DNA of 64,000 nt from Paraburkholderia youngii. Its GTDB lineage: Bacteria; Pseudomonadota; Gammaproteobacteria; Burkholderiales; Burkholderiaceae. The notes under the pieces are model-generated. The model saw only the letters and a list, made by a program, of their open reading frames with translations, did not search any database and was not told where the DNA came from. Below, piece by piece: positions 45,390 through 54,850 of the stretch. Each line of letters begins with the position of its first letter. Positions within the stretch are counted from its first letter, which is position 1. The DNA lies in contig NZ_JAALDK010000002.1 of the NCBI RefSeq assembly GCF_013366925.1, positions 1,054,001 through 1,118,000 of the forward strand. Reading direction: 5' to 3'. The position numbers and the translations under genes were made by a program.

Positions 45390-46540
45390 CTCCATCGCGA
45401 TGCGCCGCGGCGATATTCTGTCGACCGGACGTCTGATGGAGACACCTGCCAACGCCAGCCGCTGGATTGCATCAATACCGTCTCGACCGTCGGCGGAATC
45501 AATACCGACCGGCGTTTGTCGAGCCTCACCGAACTGTCGTTGCAGATGGCCATCACGAACACACCGGCCAACGCCTGCGAATGGAGCGACGCGCGCTTCG
45601 CGCATGCGTTTCTATTCCTCGGTGAACGCACTGCTGGCGACCGTGCATTCGAAGATGGTCAGACCCAGGTCCGTGACCATTACAACTACGCGGTGCAAGA
45701 GCTTGCGCGCGCTGTTTCTGCGCGGCGCGCTCGCGACCGAAGCCGGCAAGGACGTGCCGGGCACGCAATACATCGCAGGCTGGCCATTCATCTCGACCTC
45801 AGCCGGACCGGACCCGGCGCCCCGAAGGCGTGCGCGAACCGCGCGAAGTCATCCCGGCGTCGCGGCTGTCGTTCGCCTGGACGCCGACGCGGGTGGCGAT
45901 GCCGATGGCGAAGGAGATGGCAATGCCGAAGCCGATAGCGGTGTGTCGTCACCGACCGCGGGACGGCCGAAGCCGGCGTCGCGCTATTGCAGCGAGATGC
46001 CGTCGCCGAACGTCACCACGTTGATCTGGTTCAGCCAGGGCACGCTCGAACAGGTCGTGAGGACGGGCGGCTCGATCGGCTACTGAACTTCACACCGATG
46101 CCGCACGTCGAGCGCGCCATATTTATCGCGGCACCCCACCAAGGCACACCGCTCGCGAGCAACCGGCTGTCGCGCTGGACGGCCAACCTCGTACGTCTGC
46201 CGCTTGCCCTGCTAAACGAGTTCAAGGAAGTGATGGGGACGGCGACGAACATCGAAGCGCAGGGACAGACCTTCCAGGCGCCGAACAGCATCGAACAGTC
46301 GGGCGAAATCGATCCGTTGATCCGCGCGATTTCGCAGTTGCCGATCGGCCCTCACGTTTGCTTCCGTTCGATCATGGCGTGGTGCCGCGAAAGCGGGCGG
46401 CTCGAAGATTCCGACGATGGCGTCGTTCCTTATCGCAGCGCGCATCTCGCGGGCGCGCTGTCGGAGAAGGCGATCATTGCCGGGCACAGCGTGCAGCAGA
46501 TGCCGCGGGCGCGAGGAGGCGGGGTCGGCGAAGTGACGGC
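45390..46540 (+). pseudogene. alpha/beta-hydrolase (lipase-like), multiply frameshifted and internally deleted
   Basis: Pieces of one large esterase-like protein appear in order but in different frames: MRRGDILSTGRLM near 45400, SSLTELSLQMAIT and ERTAGDRAFEDGQTQVRDHYNYAVQEL near 45510-45710, REPREVIPASRLSF near 45830 and EMPSPNVTTLIWF near 46000. The C-terminus RAIFIAAPHQGTPLA...SDDGVVPYRSAHL...GHSVQQ lies at 46100-46500. The stretch that should hold the GHSMGG nucleophile is absent, so the gene is dead. The fragment order matches a family of Burkholderia lipoprotein hydrolases known from memory; a protein search would confirm. Confidence 0.75.
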
Positions 46541-46675
46541 GGAGCAGCCGGGTGTTTTTTCGCGACGGCGTGGGCCTGGCGAGATCGATCAAGTCAGCGA
46601 AACGTTCGAATGGTCAGCGCGAGCCCCTCCAATTCATTCGCTACAAATTACGTATTGAATGTTACGGATCGTTGA

Positions 46676-48430
46676 GCCGCGTGGGTGCATTCATGCGTCT
46701 GGTCCGCGATGGATGGAAGTGACGGGGTATCGTGCACCAATTTGATTGATCGGCGTGAAACAATACTTCGGTGAGCAGAAAAAGATCTTTTAAAACAAGG
46801 AGTTATGATATATGAAAGACATTTCCCAATGTTTCACGAGGCTCCCGTTGGCGAGATCGGCTGCAGAATCGACGGTTCGCGCTCGGATTGGCTAATACTG
46901 GGTCCTTTTTCGATATTAAGTTCGTAGAGGTTGCCCGCATGCTCTGGCACCGTATGTTATTAGATTGTCCATGGACGACTGTGATGGGCGTTGAAGCTCA
47001 AGTTGTTGACGCGCTCGGCGATAAATAGTGGCTCGCGTTGGGATCATGTGATGCGCAACCGTCTCGCCAATCCATGTCACAGAGCGAGCCGGCCGACGAC
47101 TCTTTCCGTCCACGATGACTTGCGCGGTTGTCCCCGCTCATCCCGCCAACCATCGTCCAGCGGGTTAATTGCCGATAAGCCGAGCGCTGCGACTTTGATT
47201 TCGCGCTGACCGCGTGGTCTGGCGGCGGCTCACCGAGTAGCCCCGACATACGAGACCAGACGGAAACCATCCGTTGCAGTCGATTAGCTCATTGCTCAAG
47301 TGCTGAGCCAAACGATGATCGGCGCGGTCGCGATGCATGCCTTCGAAAAAGACGAGCCGGACATCCCGTGAGGGAGCGAATCGATCCGCAGACTTGTCGA
47401 CCGAGATTACTTATCCGAACGTGCCTTGTCACTAACAACGGGCAGAGTTTGGCTTAACGCACGAACCGTCAAACGCGTAGCGGTTGGGAGGTGTTGGTGA
47501 TTGACTTCTCGCCGTCGGGCGACTGGCAGGATCTGCAATGGGACATGATTCCAGGGCAAGCTTGCGCCGCTCGAATCAGATGCGAACACCGCTGACGGTA
47601 GGTTTGATCTGCTTAAGTCTAGAGGGATCGCGCTACCAAATGCGGACATCCCTAGCGCGGTATTTGAGTAATAGCGGTGCTGGCTCCCGCCGCACCTTGA
47701 CGTATGCCGTCTATCCGCTGAGGGCACGCCAAATGCACAGCCTTTCTTTGCGCGTCAGTCCATCCGGATTCCACCGCAAATCGTATGGGACGGATTTGCC
47801 GGCAGAAATGCCGCCGACTGTATGGTCGATAAGCGTTGGTGCGAGCGCCGCATGTCCGTGGCCATAGGTGCTTTCGAACATCGGAGCGGCCGTGAAACGC
47901 GTCGACGACATTCACCAATGCGCTGCGGCCAGGAGCGCCATCATTAACTCGACGCTTTATGGAAAAGCATTGTCGGCGTGTCCCGCGATATTTCACCTGT
48001 TTGCCGGCAAGCCTGTGGCGTCCGTTTGGCGAGCGTCGAGTCGTTCTCAAGGGCAGCGATTTTTCTCATTAGCAAGAGCGAGCCGTCGATGGCCAAGCGG
48101 AGGCACGCGGACAAATAGCCGGATCGTAGCGCGAGGTTGAGAATGACCGTGGATGGCTTGACGGGGAACATTCTCTTTTAAACGAGAGATAGCTGTGCCT
48201 CCGACAATATGACCCATCGGTGAGTCGGTGGAAGCCAGCTCACGGATTGCCTCATAAATTCCGAGCCAAATGGCGAGCTCGATCATGTTCAGGAGCTGAC
48301 CAGCAATCAGCCTTTGCAAGATTGCCCCGCGAAGGCACTACTACGCGTGTCTCCCCGTGAACCGCCGAAGGCACAATGAATGTTCGTCCGCACGGAGGCG
48401 ACGCTCTGATATCGACGTCGGTTTCCGCCG
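46676..48430. other. ~1.75-kb low-coding, lower-GC region (decayed DNA)
   Basis: No intact gene is supported here. Short frames lack motifs. A 40-codon frame from ATG 46805 has an AAGGAG just 2 bases upstream, and a 27-codon frame from 46812 has better spacing; neither is recognisable. A minus-strand fragment near 47830-47900 reads MFESTYGHGHA, weakly reminiscent of a tyrosine-recombinase C-terminus. GC is visibly lower than in flanking genes, as in old inserted DNA. The parS-like palindromes follow. Confidence 0.5.
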
Positions 48431-48437
48431 GCAAGAA

Positions 48438-48454
48438 TGTCTAGAGTCTAGACA
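48438..48454. promoter_or_regulatory. candidate parS site 1
   Basis: TGTCTAGAGTCTAGACA is a 17-bp perfect palindrome around a central G. It shares its arms with the second palindrome 52 bp away and lies downstream of parB, next to the partition operon. Centromere function is inferred from symmetry, repetition and position. Confidence 0.55.
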
Positions 48455-48483
48455 CTCGGATGGACGCTGATGCGTGGCAGCTT

Positions 48484-48512
48484 AGAGAGTGTCTAGACTC
48501 TAGACACTCTCT
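48484..48512. promoter_or_regulatory. candidate parS site 2 (29-bp palindrome)
   Basis: A 29-bp palindrome with a central C has arms AGAGAGTGTCTAGA and TCTAGACACTCTCT. Its core TGTCTAGACTCTAGACA differs from site 1 only in the central base. No other copy was seen in the window. ParB proteins of secondary replicons bind short palindromes, so these two are the best local parS candidates; they could alternatively be a terminator-like structure. Confidence 0.55.
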
Positions 48513-48538
48513 TAAGCTCGGACCATTTTGGCTGGCCG

Positions 48539-48562
48539 AAAAAAAGCCCGCACTTGGCGGGC
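48539..48562 (-). terminator. intrinsic terminator of parAB
   Basis: On the minus strand, GCCCGC and GCGGGC form a 6-bp stem with a 5-base loop followed by seven T. It lies 28 bases beyond the parB stop and is a textbook rho-independent terminator for the parA-parB transcript. Confidence 0.8.
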
Positions 48563-48590
48563 CTTTCTACACTACGAACCAGAAATCAAA

Positions 48591-49565
48591 TCAACTCGTT
48601 TTCGGCTGCGACTGAAACATCTGTCCAATCAACTGTCGTATCTGAACCTCTTGCGCCTCGGTGATCACCCCGGTCTTGATCTTGATCGTGAAATTGCTGA
48701 CATCCTTCGTGATGCTTCCAGCGTGCTCTCGCCCCGCGAAAAACTTCTCGATGCTGCGACCGCTGGTACCAGCCGACGTCGTCTGCCGGGTCGCCAAGGC
48801 AGTGATTGCCGCCGCGACCTTGCCTTGATCCATTTCGCCTCTCACCAACAGCGGCCAAATTTCACGAGCCGCTCTAACCCCTTCCTCGCCGTGCTTTTTG
48901 ATGGCCGTCCCGATTGCTTGCGCAGCAGTCCCGCCCAATAGTCGCGGTTGAATATCGAGATCTTTCTTGATGAAGTCCGGCAGATTATCGAACGATAAGA
49001 ACTGGTACAGACCCGCCCGAGACAAGCCCATCGCTTCCGCCAGTCGCTTGCGATTCGGAAACTCCGTTTCCGATCGACGGATCGCAACGCCGATTTCATA
49101 GTCAGTAAGGTCGTCGCGGCTGATGTTTTCGACCATCGCCAGCACGGCCATATCCGAGTCGGAGCAATCTGCGACGACTGCCTTGATTGTGTCCTGCCCC
49201 AGCATCTTGTGCGCACGCCAACGCCGTTCACCAGCGACGATCTGATAGTCGTCGGCGACACGACGGACCACGATCGGCTGCATCAGCCCAACTTCCCGGA
49301 TCGACTCCGCAAGCTCGGCCAACTTTGCTTCGTTGAACACGCGGCGCGGCTGCCACGGGTTCGGCAAGATCCCCGCAACCGGCAGTTGCGATGCGACGCC
49401 GGTCGATTCCAATTCCTGCACGCGAAGCTGCGCAACGGCCAGCGCGCCGGCAAGGCCGGGCGCCGTTTGCGTGCGGTTGCTGCGCTTCACCTCGTCCTCG
49501 TTGATCGACGAAGTTTTGCGAATGCCGGACGTCTTGGCCAGCAACTGTTCTCGCATATTGCTCAT
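48591..49565 (-). CDS. parB: chromid/plasmid partition protein ParB
   Basis: The 324-residue protein has the ParB N-terminal domain at about residues 60-155 (ILPNPWQPRRVF, GLMQPIVVRR, IVAGERRWRAHKML) and a central HTH region with RKRLAEAMGLSRAGLYQFLSF. A C-terminal dimerisation region follows. ATG 49565 overlaps the parA stop and has GGAGG 8 bases upstream; the earlier start 5 codons upstream lies inside parA. ParB binds parS sites and works with ParA to segregate this replicon. Confidence 0.95.
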   Translation of the reverse strand: MSNMREQLLAKTSGIRKTSSINEDEVKRSNRTQTAPGLAGALAVAQLRVQELESTGVASQLPVAGILPNPWQPRRVFNEAKLAELAESIREVGLMQPIVVRRVADDYQIVAGERRWRAHKMLGQDTIKAVVADCSDSDMAVLAMVENISRDDLTDYEIGVAIRRSETEFPNRKRLAEAMGLSRAGLYQFLSFDNLPDFIKKDLDIQPRLLGGTAAQAIGTAIKKHGEEGVRAAREIWPLLVRGEMDQGKVAAAITALATRQTTSAGTSGRSIEKFFAGREHAGSITKDVSNFTIKIKTGVITEAQEVQIRQLIGQMFQSQPKTS

Positions 49566-50773
49566 TGCGCGTTCCTCCATTTTTCCGAATAGATCTCGTC
49601 GATCCAGCGACAGTAATCGACGAGAGGCTGCCGCACGCGTTGCAGCGACTTGGCCGCGCTGTGATTGCTGCTAATGTCGAAGACGGTCGAGAACGCCAAC
49701 GCCCCGGTGCTCATCACCGAGCTCGCCGGTACCTCGATCGAATGCAACCAGTTTTCGTACGCGCTTTGCGCCCAAGCACGTACGATCGGCGCCGACGAGT
49801 TCCGCCCATAATCGACACGCGACAACACCAGCGACACAAAGTCGTATTTCTTTTCCTTCTCGAATTTGATGAAGCTTTTGGACACGTCTGAGAAGAGTCG
49901 CCAGAACGACAGCGAGCTGATGAAGTCCAGGTTTTCCGGCACCATCGGCATCACCATGGCATCCGCGGCCATCAGCGCGTTCAGATTGAGGTACGACAGC
50001 GACGGCGACGTATCCATCAGAATGTAGTCGTACTTCTTGCGCAGCGGCTCGAGCCCTTGACGAAGCACGGTCCAGAAACGAAAACCTGGCCGCATCTTTT
50101 GCATCGCTGGTAGATGGAACTCTGCTCCGATCAGTTCCGTATGCGCGGGAATCACGTCGATACCATCCCAGTACGTCGACTGAATCCGCCCCTCGAGGCC
50201 GCCCTCGATGTCCTGGTCGTAGACATATGGCAATACCGTATCTTCAGGCGACACGTCTTTTTCCGCGTACAGTCCGCACAGTTCCGAGAGCGACGCCTGC
50301 GGATCGAGATCGACCACCAACACTTTCCGCCCCCGTAGCGACAGCCCTTGGGCAAGGCACATCGTCGTAGTCGTCTTGGCGGAACCACCTTTGAGCTGCG
50401 CGGTGATGATGATCTTCCCGTCTGGTTCCTTCAGACGAGTGACCAGTGGAGTCTGGTAGATGTCGGAAATCTTTTGTACCCAGATCCGCGCTTCTTCCAG
50501 CGTGAAGGTCCGGGTACGGCCCGTGCCGGCCGCCGTGCCCGAAGGCAGTTCTCCGTCGCCTTTTGTTGCGAGATACTGAACCTGCGAGTGCGAGATGTTG
50601 CACATCTCGGCAATCTCGCCAGTCTTGAAAACGGGAGCCGTTTTTCGAGGACGTGGAGCCAGAATCGTGTCACGCAGCTCATTAGTGAAAATGGTGACTT
50701 TTTCTGCGAACTCACTGATCTGCTCAAAGTGAACGGTTCGGTCTACGGCAGGAAGTTGGCTCGTTCTGACCAT
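49562..50773 (-). CDS. parA: partition ATPase ParA (type Ia, with N-terminal HTH)
   Basis: The 403-residue ParA has an N-terminal DNA-binding region of about 110 residues (FKTGEIAEMCNISHSQVQYLATKG) and the deviant Walker A LKGGSAKTTTT near residue 130. VVDLDPQASLSELCGLY and the Walker B-type YDYILMDTSPSLSYLNL follow. Long ParA proteins of this kind repress their own operon as well as drive segregation. A perfect 11-bp inverted repeat lies immediately upstream of its start, a likely operator. It is divergent from the rep gene across the origin. Confidence 0.96.
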   Translation of the reverse strand: MVRTSQLPAVDRTVHFEQISEFAEKVTIFTNELRDTILAPRPRKTAPVFKTGEIAEMCNISHSQVQYLATKGDGELPSGTAAGTGRTRTFTLEEARIWVQKISDIYQTPLVTRLKEPDGKIIITAQLKGGSAKTTTTMCLAQGLSLRGRKVLVVDLDPQASLSELCGLYAEKDVSPEDTVLPYVYDQDIEGGLEGRIQSTYWDGIDVIPAHTELIGAEFHLPAMQKMRPGFRFWTVLRQGLEPLRKKYDYILMDTSPSLSYLNLNALMAADAMVMPMVPENLDFISSLSFWRLFSDVSKSFIKFEKEKKYDFVSLVLSRVDYGRNSSAPIVRAWAQSAYENWLHSIEVPASSVMSTGALAFSTVFDISSNHSAAKSLQRVRQPLVDYCRWIDEIYSEKWRNAQ

Positions 50774-50810
50774 TCTGAGGTTTATCCATAAAATTCCAGA
50801 AACCTCAGAA
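50773..50810 (-). promoter_or_regulatory. parA operator candidate (11-bp inverted repeat)
   Basis: TTCTGAGGTTT (50773-50783) and AAACCTCAGAA (50800-50810) form a perfect inverted repeat with a 16-bp spacer, touching the parA start codon. A sequence TTATCCATA inside it is one base off a DnaA box. The position fits ParA autorepression, as in P1-type systems. Inference from symmetry and place. Confidence 0.6.
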
Positions 50811-50950
50811 TACAGGAAATACTTGAAAATAGCTTTTTAAATTACTGTTTTAATGCAGTTTTTCTGGAAATTTCCATGTTTTCACAGCGTTTTCGGTGGC
50901 GGAACTGTCGTCGAAACGAAACAGGCCCCGAAACACCGCGTGCTTGAGGG

Positions 50951-51765
50951 CACAAATGACCTCACCTTCCCTCGTAATAGGGCCAGCCGACTCGGCGAAC
51001 TTGCTTAAAACTTAAGCACCGGGTGAGGTCATTTGTGCACTTTCTCATTTCCGCGAAGCCCACTCCGGCGAATTGCAGCACAACGGACCTCACCATTATC
51101 AGGTTTGTTGCCACCTTCCGGCGAGCGCTCCGTCCGTTTGCAGCGCAAAAGCACAATCAACCTCACCTAGCACCCGCTGATTTCCGCCGGCGAGAGGCGG
51201 CCAGCCCGTACCCCAGCCCGTCATTAATCCTTGCGGATCACCGTGAAAGCACAACCAACCTCACCTTGGCCACGCACCCGTTCATAAGCTCCCAGGCATC
51301 GCACAATCGACCTCACCATGCTGCATTGCGCAATCTCCACGTCAATTTGCTCTGTGATCCCAGTTGGTAGGTTTTTTTAAACCGAGAACGAACCCACAAA
51401 CCTACATACCAAAACGATATTCAATTCATTCAACGACTTAGGTCTGAAAAGGTGAGGTGCGTTGTGTCGAAGGTGAGGTTTGCTGTGCTGAGAGGTGCGG
51501 TTGGCTGTGCAGCAAGGTGAGACCAATTCCCCACCACGGTGCGGTTCCATGTGTTTGACCGTGCGTCGATTTCCGAAGGTGAGGTGGGTTGTGCATTTGC
51601 AGGAAATGAAGGTCGGATGGGCCGTCCCATAAGGCTTCGCCGCGCGGAAGTCCCTCTCGCAAGGTGAGGTTCCTTGTGTAGATGGTGAGGTCCTGTGTGC
51701 TAAATCGCGGAATGGGCGAAAAAGCGGCCACCGCCGCCGTCGTTGTGATGGTGAGGTTCTGTGTG
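50951..51765. repeat. iteron array / replication origin
   Basis: Fourteen copies of the 16-bp motif GGTGAGGT-N4-TGTG occur. Five are reversed (starting at 50951, 51079, 51152, 51250, 51302) and nine are forward (51022, 51452, 51473, 51495, 51538, 51578, 51663, 51684, 51750); two forward copies have GGTGCGGT. The reversed and forward groups flank an AT-rich segment at about 51365-51440 that contains a GTAGGTTT/AAACCTAC inverted repeat. This is the layout of an iteron-controlled origin beside its initiator gene. The 1-kb space holds no gene. Confidence 0.9.
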
Positions 51766-51794
51766 TTGACAGCTCACCACCGCATGCTTACAGT
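51766..51794 (+). promoter_or_regulatory. sigma-70-type promoter of the rep gene
   Basis: TTGACA (51766-51771) is followed by a 17-bp spacer and TACAGT (51789-51794). The -35 box directly abuts the last iteron (51750-51765), so initiator binding should block RNA polymerase. Transcription would begin near 51801, only about 13 bases before the preferred ATG at 51814. Confidence 0.75.
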
Positions 51795-51813
51795 CCCGGG
51801 AGCTAAAAAGTGG

Positions 51814-53226
51814 ATGAAGAACATGGCCGCGGACAATCCGGAAGAGGGCAAGTCGAAAGCGACGTCACGCCAGATGGCGCTCGCGCTGTTCGAAGACATG
51901 TTCGATCAGGGATTGCGCATCAACGAGGCCAATCGCGAGATCGGTTATCAGCGCAACGATTTCTTCACCGAGATCGTCAACATGGGACTGCCGGCGCGGC
52001 GTTTTCTCGATGCCGCGTACTTCATCGTCGCGCAGGAGCCCGAGCAACGCGATCAGTACGACGTCGAACTCAACTACTTCAAGTGGCTGATGCGCTACGA
52101 TAGCCGCAACCTGAAGCATTTGCGCACGATCGCCGACGAAGCTCAGAACGCGAAAGTCCGCGTGACGAATACGCCCGCGGACCGCGATCCCAGTGAAGAC
52201 GACCTGTGGGTGCAGGTCCAACTGATCGGTATGGTCGGCTTTCATCGCGGGCGTATGCGTTTCGACGTCCATCCACGGCTCGTGCCGCATATCCGCGATC
52301 CGCAGAAATCTCACTGGCTGAGCTTGCGCATTTCCACCGCGTTCACGCGCAGTCTCGCGCGCGCGATCTACGACAAGGTTTTGCCCAACGTTCCCGCAGG
52401 ACGCACCGACTGGATCCAGCTCGAGGAAATGCGCAACTGGCCCGGCAAAATGGGCGCGAACGCCGCCATCTTCAAATACTTCAAGCGCGATTGGCTCGAA
52501 CCGGCGGTGCGCGAGATCAACGAAGTGTCGGACGTCGAGATGTCCTACGAGACGCGAACTGAATCCACCACGTCGAAGAAAATCGACCGCATCCGCTTCC
52601 TGCTCAAGCGTAAGGACACAGCCGACGCGGTACTCGCGAGCCTCGCCGACGCGAGCCATCTGTACAAGATTCTCACCGACGAGTTCGGGCTGTCGACCAA
52701 GCAGTTCAGCGAGATTTCGGAGAACCGCGAACTGTGGACCGACGAACGCATTCAGCAGGCCGTCGAATACACGCGTTTCAGAATCAAGCGCGGCCAGGTC
52801 AAGAAGAGTCCCGCGGGCTATCTGATGCGCGCGCTACGCGACAACTGGAAGATCTCCGACGCCGAGCGCACGATGGTCGACGTGCAAGCCAAACTGCTCG
52901 CGGACGAGGCGCAGGAACAGGCAGCCAAGACCGAAACGAGAAAGACCCTGGCGAACAGCATCGCGACGCGTGAAGAAGAAGTGCGTGCGCGCATGAACGA
53001 GGATTCGCGCAAGGGCCGCGATCATTTCAACGCCGCCGATGCGAAGACGCGCAAGGAACTGATGCATGCGTGGACGACATCGCGCGAAGGCAAGCTGATG
53101 CTGCGTCGGATGAAGCTCGAACCGTCGACGGTCACCGAAGATGCGATCCTCGCGAATACGGAGCTGGTCTGGTATCTGGGGCAGTTCGTGTTCGGCCGGA
53201 TGAATGCGGCGCGCGCGGCAGCGTGA
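51814..53226 (+). CDS. plasmid-type replication initiator (Rep_3/RepB-like)
   Basis: The 470-residue protein has the two winged-helix layout of Rep_3 initiators. The first domain begins near SRQMALALFEDMFDQGLRINEANREIGY, and the second includes SLRISTAFTRSLARAIYDKVLP and FKYFKRDWLEPAVREINEVSDVEMSYET. The C-terminal 170 residues are charged and helical. ATG 51814 lies just behind the promoter; ATG 51823 or 51784 are alternatives. The iterons upstream are its binding sites and its own promoter is touched by the last one, which fits autorepression. Confidence 0.9.
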   Translation: MKNMAADNPEEGKSKATSRQMALALFEDMFDQGLRINEANREIGYQRNDFFTEIVNMGLPARRFLDAAYFIVAQEPEQRDQYDVELNYFKWLMRYDSRNLKHLRTIADEAQNAKVRVTNTPADRDPSEDDLWVQVQLIGMVGFHRGRMRFDVHPRLVPHIRDPQKSHWLSLRISTAFTRSLARAIYDKVLPNVPAGRTDWIQLEEMRNWPGKMGANAAIFKYFKRDWLEPAVREINEVSDVEMSYETRTESTTSKKIDRIRFLLKRKDTADAVLASLADASHLYKILTDEFGLSTKQFSEISENRELWTDERIQQAVEYTRFRIKRGQVKKSPAGYLMRALRDNWKISDAERTMVDVQAKLLADEAQEQAAKTETRKTLANSIATREEEVRARMNEDSRKGRDHFNAADAKTRKELMHAWTTSREGKLMLRRMKLEPSTVTEDAILANTELVWYLGQFVFGRMNAARAAA

Positions 53227-53282
53227 AGTGAGCGGCTAGTCAGCAGGCAAGCAATCCAGACTCGGCCGAGCAGCAACAGGAA

Positions 53283-53326
53283 AGGGGTCTTGCACTGACG
53301 AACAGCAACGTCAGCGCAAGACCCCT
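53283..53326. terminator. strong bidirectional stem-loop between rep and the GntP permease gene
   Basis: AGGGGTCTTGC...CTGACG pairs with CGTCAG...GCAAGACCCCT, giving an 11-bp stem, a one-base mismatch and a further 6-bp stem. It lies between two convergent genes, 57 bases after the rep stop. It can end transcription from both sides, although long U-runs are lacking. Confidence 0.65.
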
Positions 53327-53351
53327 CGATACTTTAGAAAGCAGAAAACCC

Positions 53352-54848
53352 TCAGAACGTGCCGACCAGCGAGCCCAGCACGATCACCACAACCAGCGCG
53401 AGCAACGCGCCGAGAATCGCGACCATCACGATGTCGCGATAGCTCTCACGATGGTTCGAGCCGCATACCGCAAGCAGCGTCACGACCGCGCCGTTGTGCG
53501 GCAGGCTGTCGAGTGTCCCGGAGGACATCACGGCGACCCGATGCAGCAGTGCCGGGTCGATGCCGTGTTGCGCGGCCAGTTGAAGATAGGTGCCGCCGAG
53601 CGCGTCGAGCGCGATCGTGAGACCGCCTGAAGCCGAACCAGTCAATCCCGCGAGCAGGTTCGTGGCGACCGCGAGCGATACGAGCGGACCACCGCCGACG
53701 CCGAGCACCCATTCGCGCACGAGCGCGAACGCGGGCAACGCGGCAATCACCGCGCCATAGCCGACCAGACTGCCGACGTTGAGCACAGGCAGCACCGATG
53801 CATTCGCGCCCGCGTCCATCGTCTCGCGCAGCGCCGGCAGGCGGCGCCGATTGAGCAGCACGAGCACGACGATCGCGACGACGAGCGCCACGCACACGCC
53901 CCACACTCCGGCGACCGCCGAAAGCGACGTCTCACCCCAACGGACTTCGGCCAGATAGTCCGCGTCGATGCGCGGCAGCACGATCACGTTCATCACGAAG
54001 TTCGTCAGCACGACGAGCACGAGCGGCGCGAGCGCGACGCCGAACGACGGGAGATCCTCACTGACGTGCCCGCGTTTCGCTTCCTCCGGATCGAAACTCT
54101 GCGAGACGCTCGCGCGTTCGCGCACGAGGTTGTCGCTGGCCGGCGCCCCGGTGGATTTCACCGCCGCGTTGAGTCCGTCGAATCCTTCGTTGGCCGCCTT
54201 CGCGCGCGATTGCTGCAAGGACAACCACCACAGCCCGAACGCCACCATCACGATACTCGCGACGATGCCGAGCCCGGGCGCCGCAAACGGCGTCGTACCA
54301 AAGAACGGCATCGGGATCGCGTTCTGGATCGCCGGTGTGCCCGGCAGCGCGGACATCGTGAACGTCTGCGTGCCGAGCGCGATCGCGGCCGGCATCAGAC
54401 GGCGCGGGATATTGGCGGCCTGGAATAGGGCGGTGGCCATCGGCGCGAGCACGAAGAACGCGACGAAGAGGCTGACACCGCCATAGGTGACGAGCGCGCC
54501 ACCGATCACGACGGCGAGAATCGCCCGATGCGCGCCAAGCTTCTCCGTCATGTAACTGGCGATCGCCTTCACGGAGCCGCTGTCTTCCATCAGCTTGCCG
54601 AACAGCGCGCCGAGCAGGAACAACGGGAAGAACTGCGCGAGAAAGCGCGCGGCGCTGAGCATGAAGGTCTGGGTCCAGTGCGCCAGAATCGGTTCGCCCG
54701 AAATCGCGGCGGCCAGCATCGCGGCGAACGGCGCGAGCAGCAGCACGGTCCAGCCGCGGTATGCGAAGGCGATCAGCAGCGCGAGACTCGCGAGCATGCC
54801 AAAGAGTCCGAGACCGATCGCGAGCGGGGACACGGTGATGACTTCCAT
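53352..54848 (-). CDS. GntP-family permease (gluconate/dicarboxylate type)
   Basis: The 498-residue membrane protein has about 12-14 spans and GntP features: PFAAMLAAAISGEPILAHWTQTFML, FPLFLLGALFGKLMEDSGSVKAIASYM and the C-terminal DALGGTYLQLAAQHGIDPALLHRVAVMSSGTLDSLPHNGAV block. The last block resembles the citrate/gluconate-type permeases. ATG 54848 replaces a far upstream start because the frame before it is not family-like. It follows the patatin gene by 2 bases, so the two are probably co-transcribed. Substrate uncertain. Confidence 0.87.
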   Translation of the reverse strand: MEVITVSPLAIGLGLFGMLASLALLIAFAYRGWTVLLLAPFAAMLAAAISGEPILAHWTQTFMLSAARFLAQFFPLFLLGALFGKLMEDSGSVKAIASYMTEKLGAHRAILAVVIGGALVTYGGVSLFVAFFVLAPMATALFQAANIPRRLMPAAIALGTQTFTMSALPGTPAIQNAIPMPFFGTTPFAAPGLGIVASIVMVAFGLWWLSLQQSRAKAANEGFDGLNAAVKSTGAPASDNLVRERASVSQSFDPEEAKRGHVSEDLPSFGVALAPLVLVVLTNFVMNVIVLPRIDADYLAEVRWGETSLSAVAGVWGVCVALVVAIVVLVLLNRRRLPALRETMDAGANASVLPVLNVGSLVGYGAVIAALPAFALVREWVLGVGGGPLVSLAVATNLLAGLTGSASGGLTIALDALGGTYLQLAAQHGIDPALLHRVAVMSSGTLDSLPHNGAVVTLLAVCGSNHRESYRDIVMVAILGALLALVVVIVLGSLVGTF

Positions 54849-54850
54849 GG

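Noticed and set aside
47711..47911. Fragment MFESTYGHGHA resembling a tyrosine-recombinase end
   Set aside because: Similarity is limited to a few residues and the rest of the frame does not fit; too weak to call an integrase.
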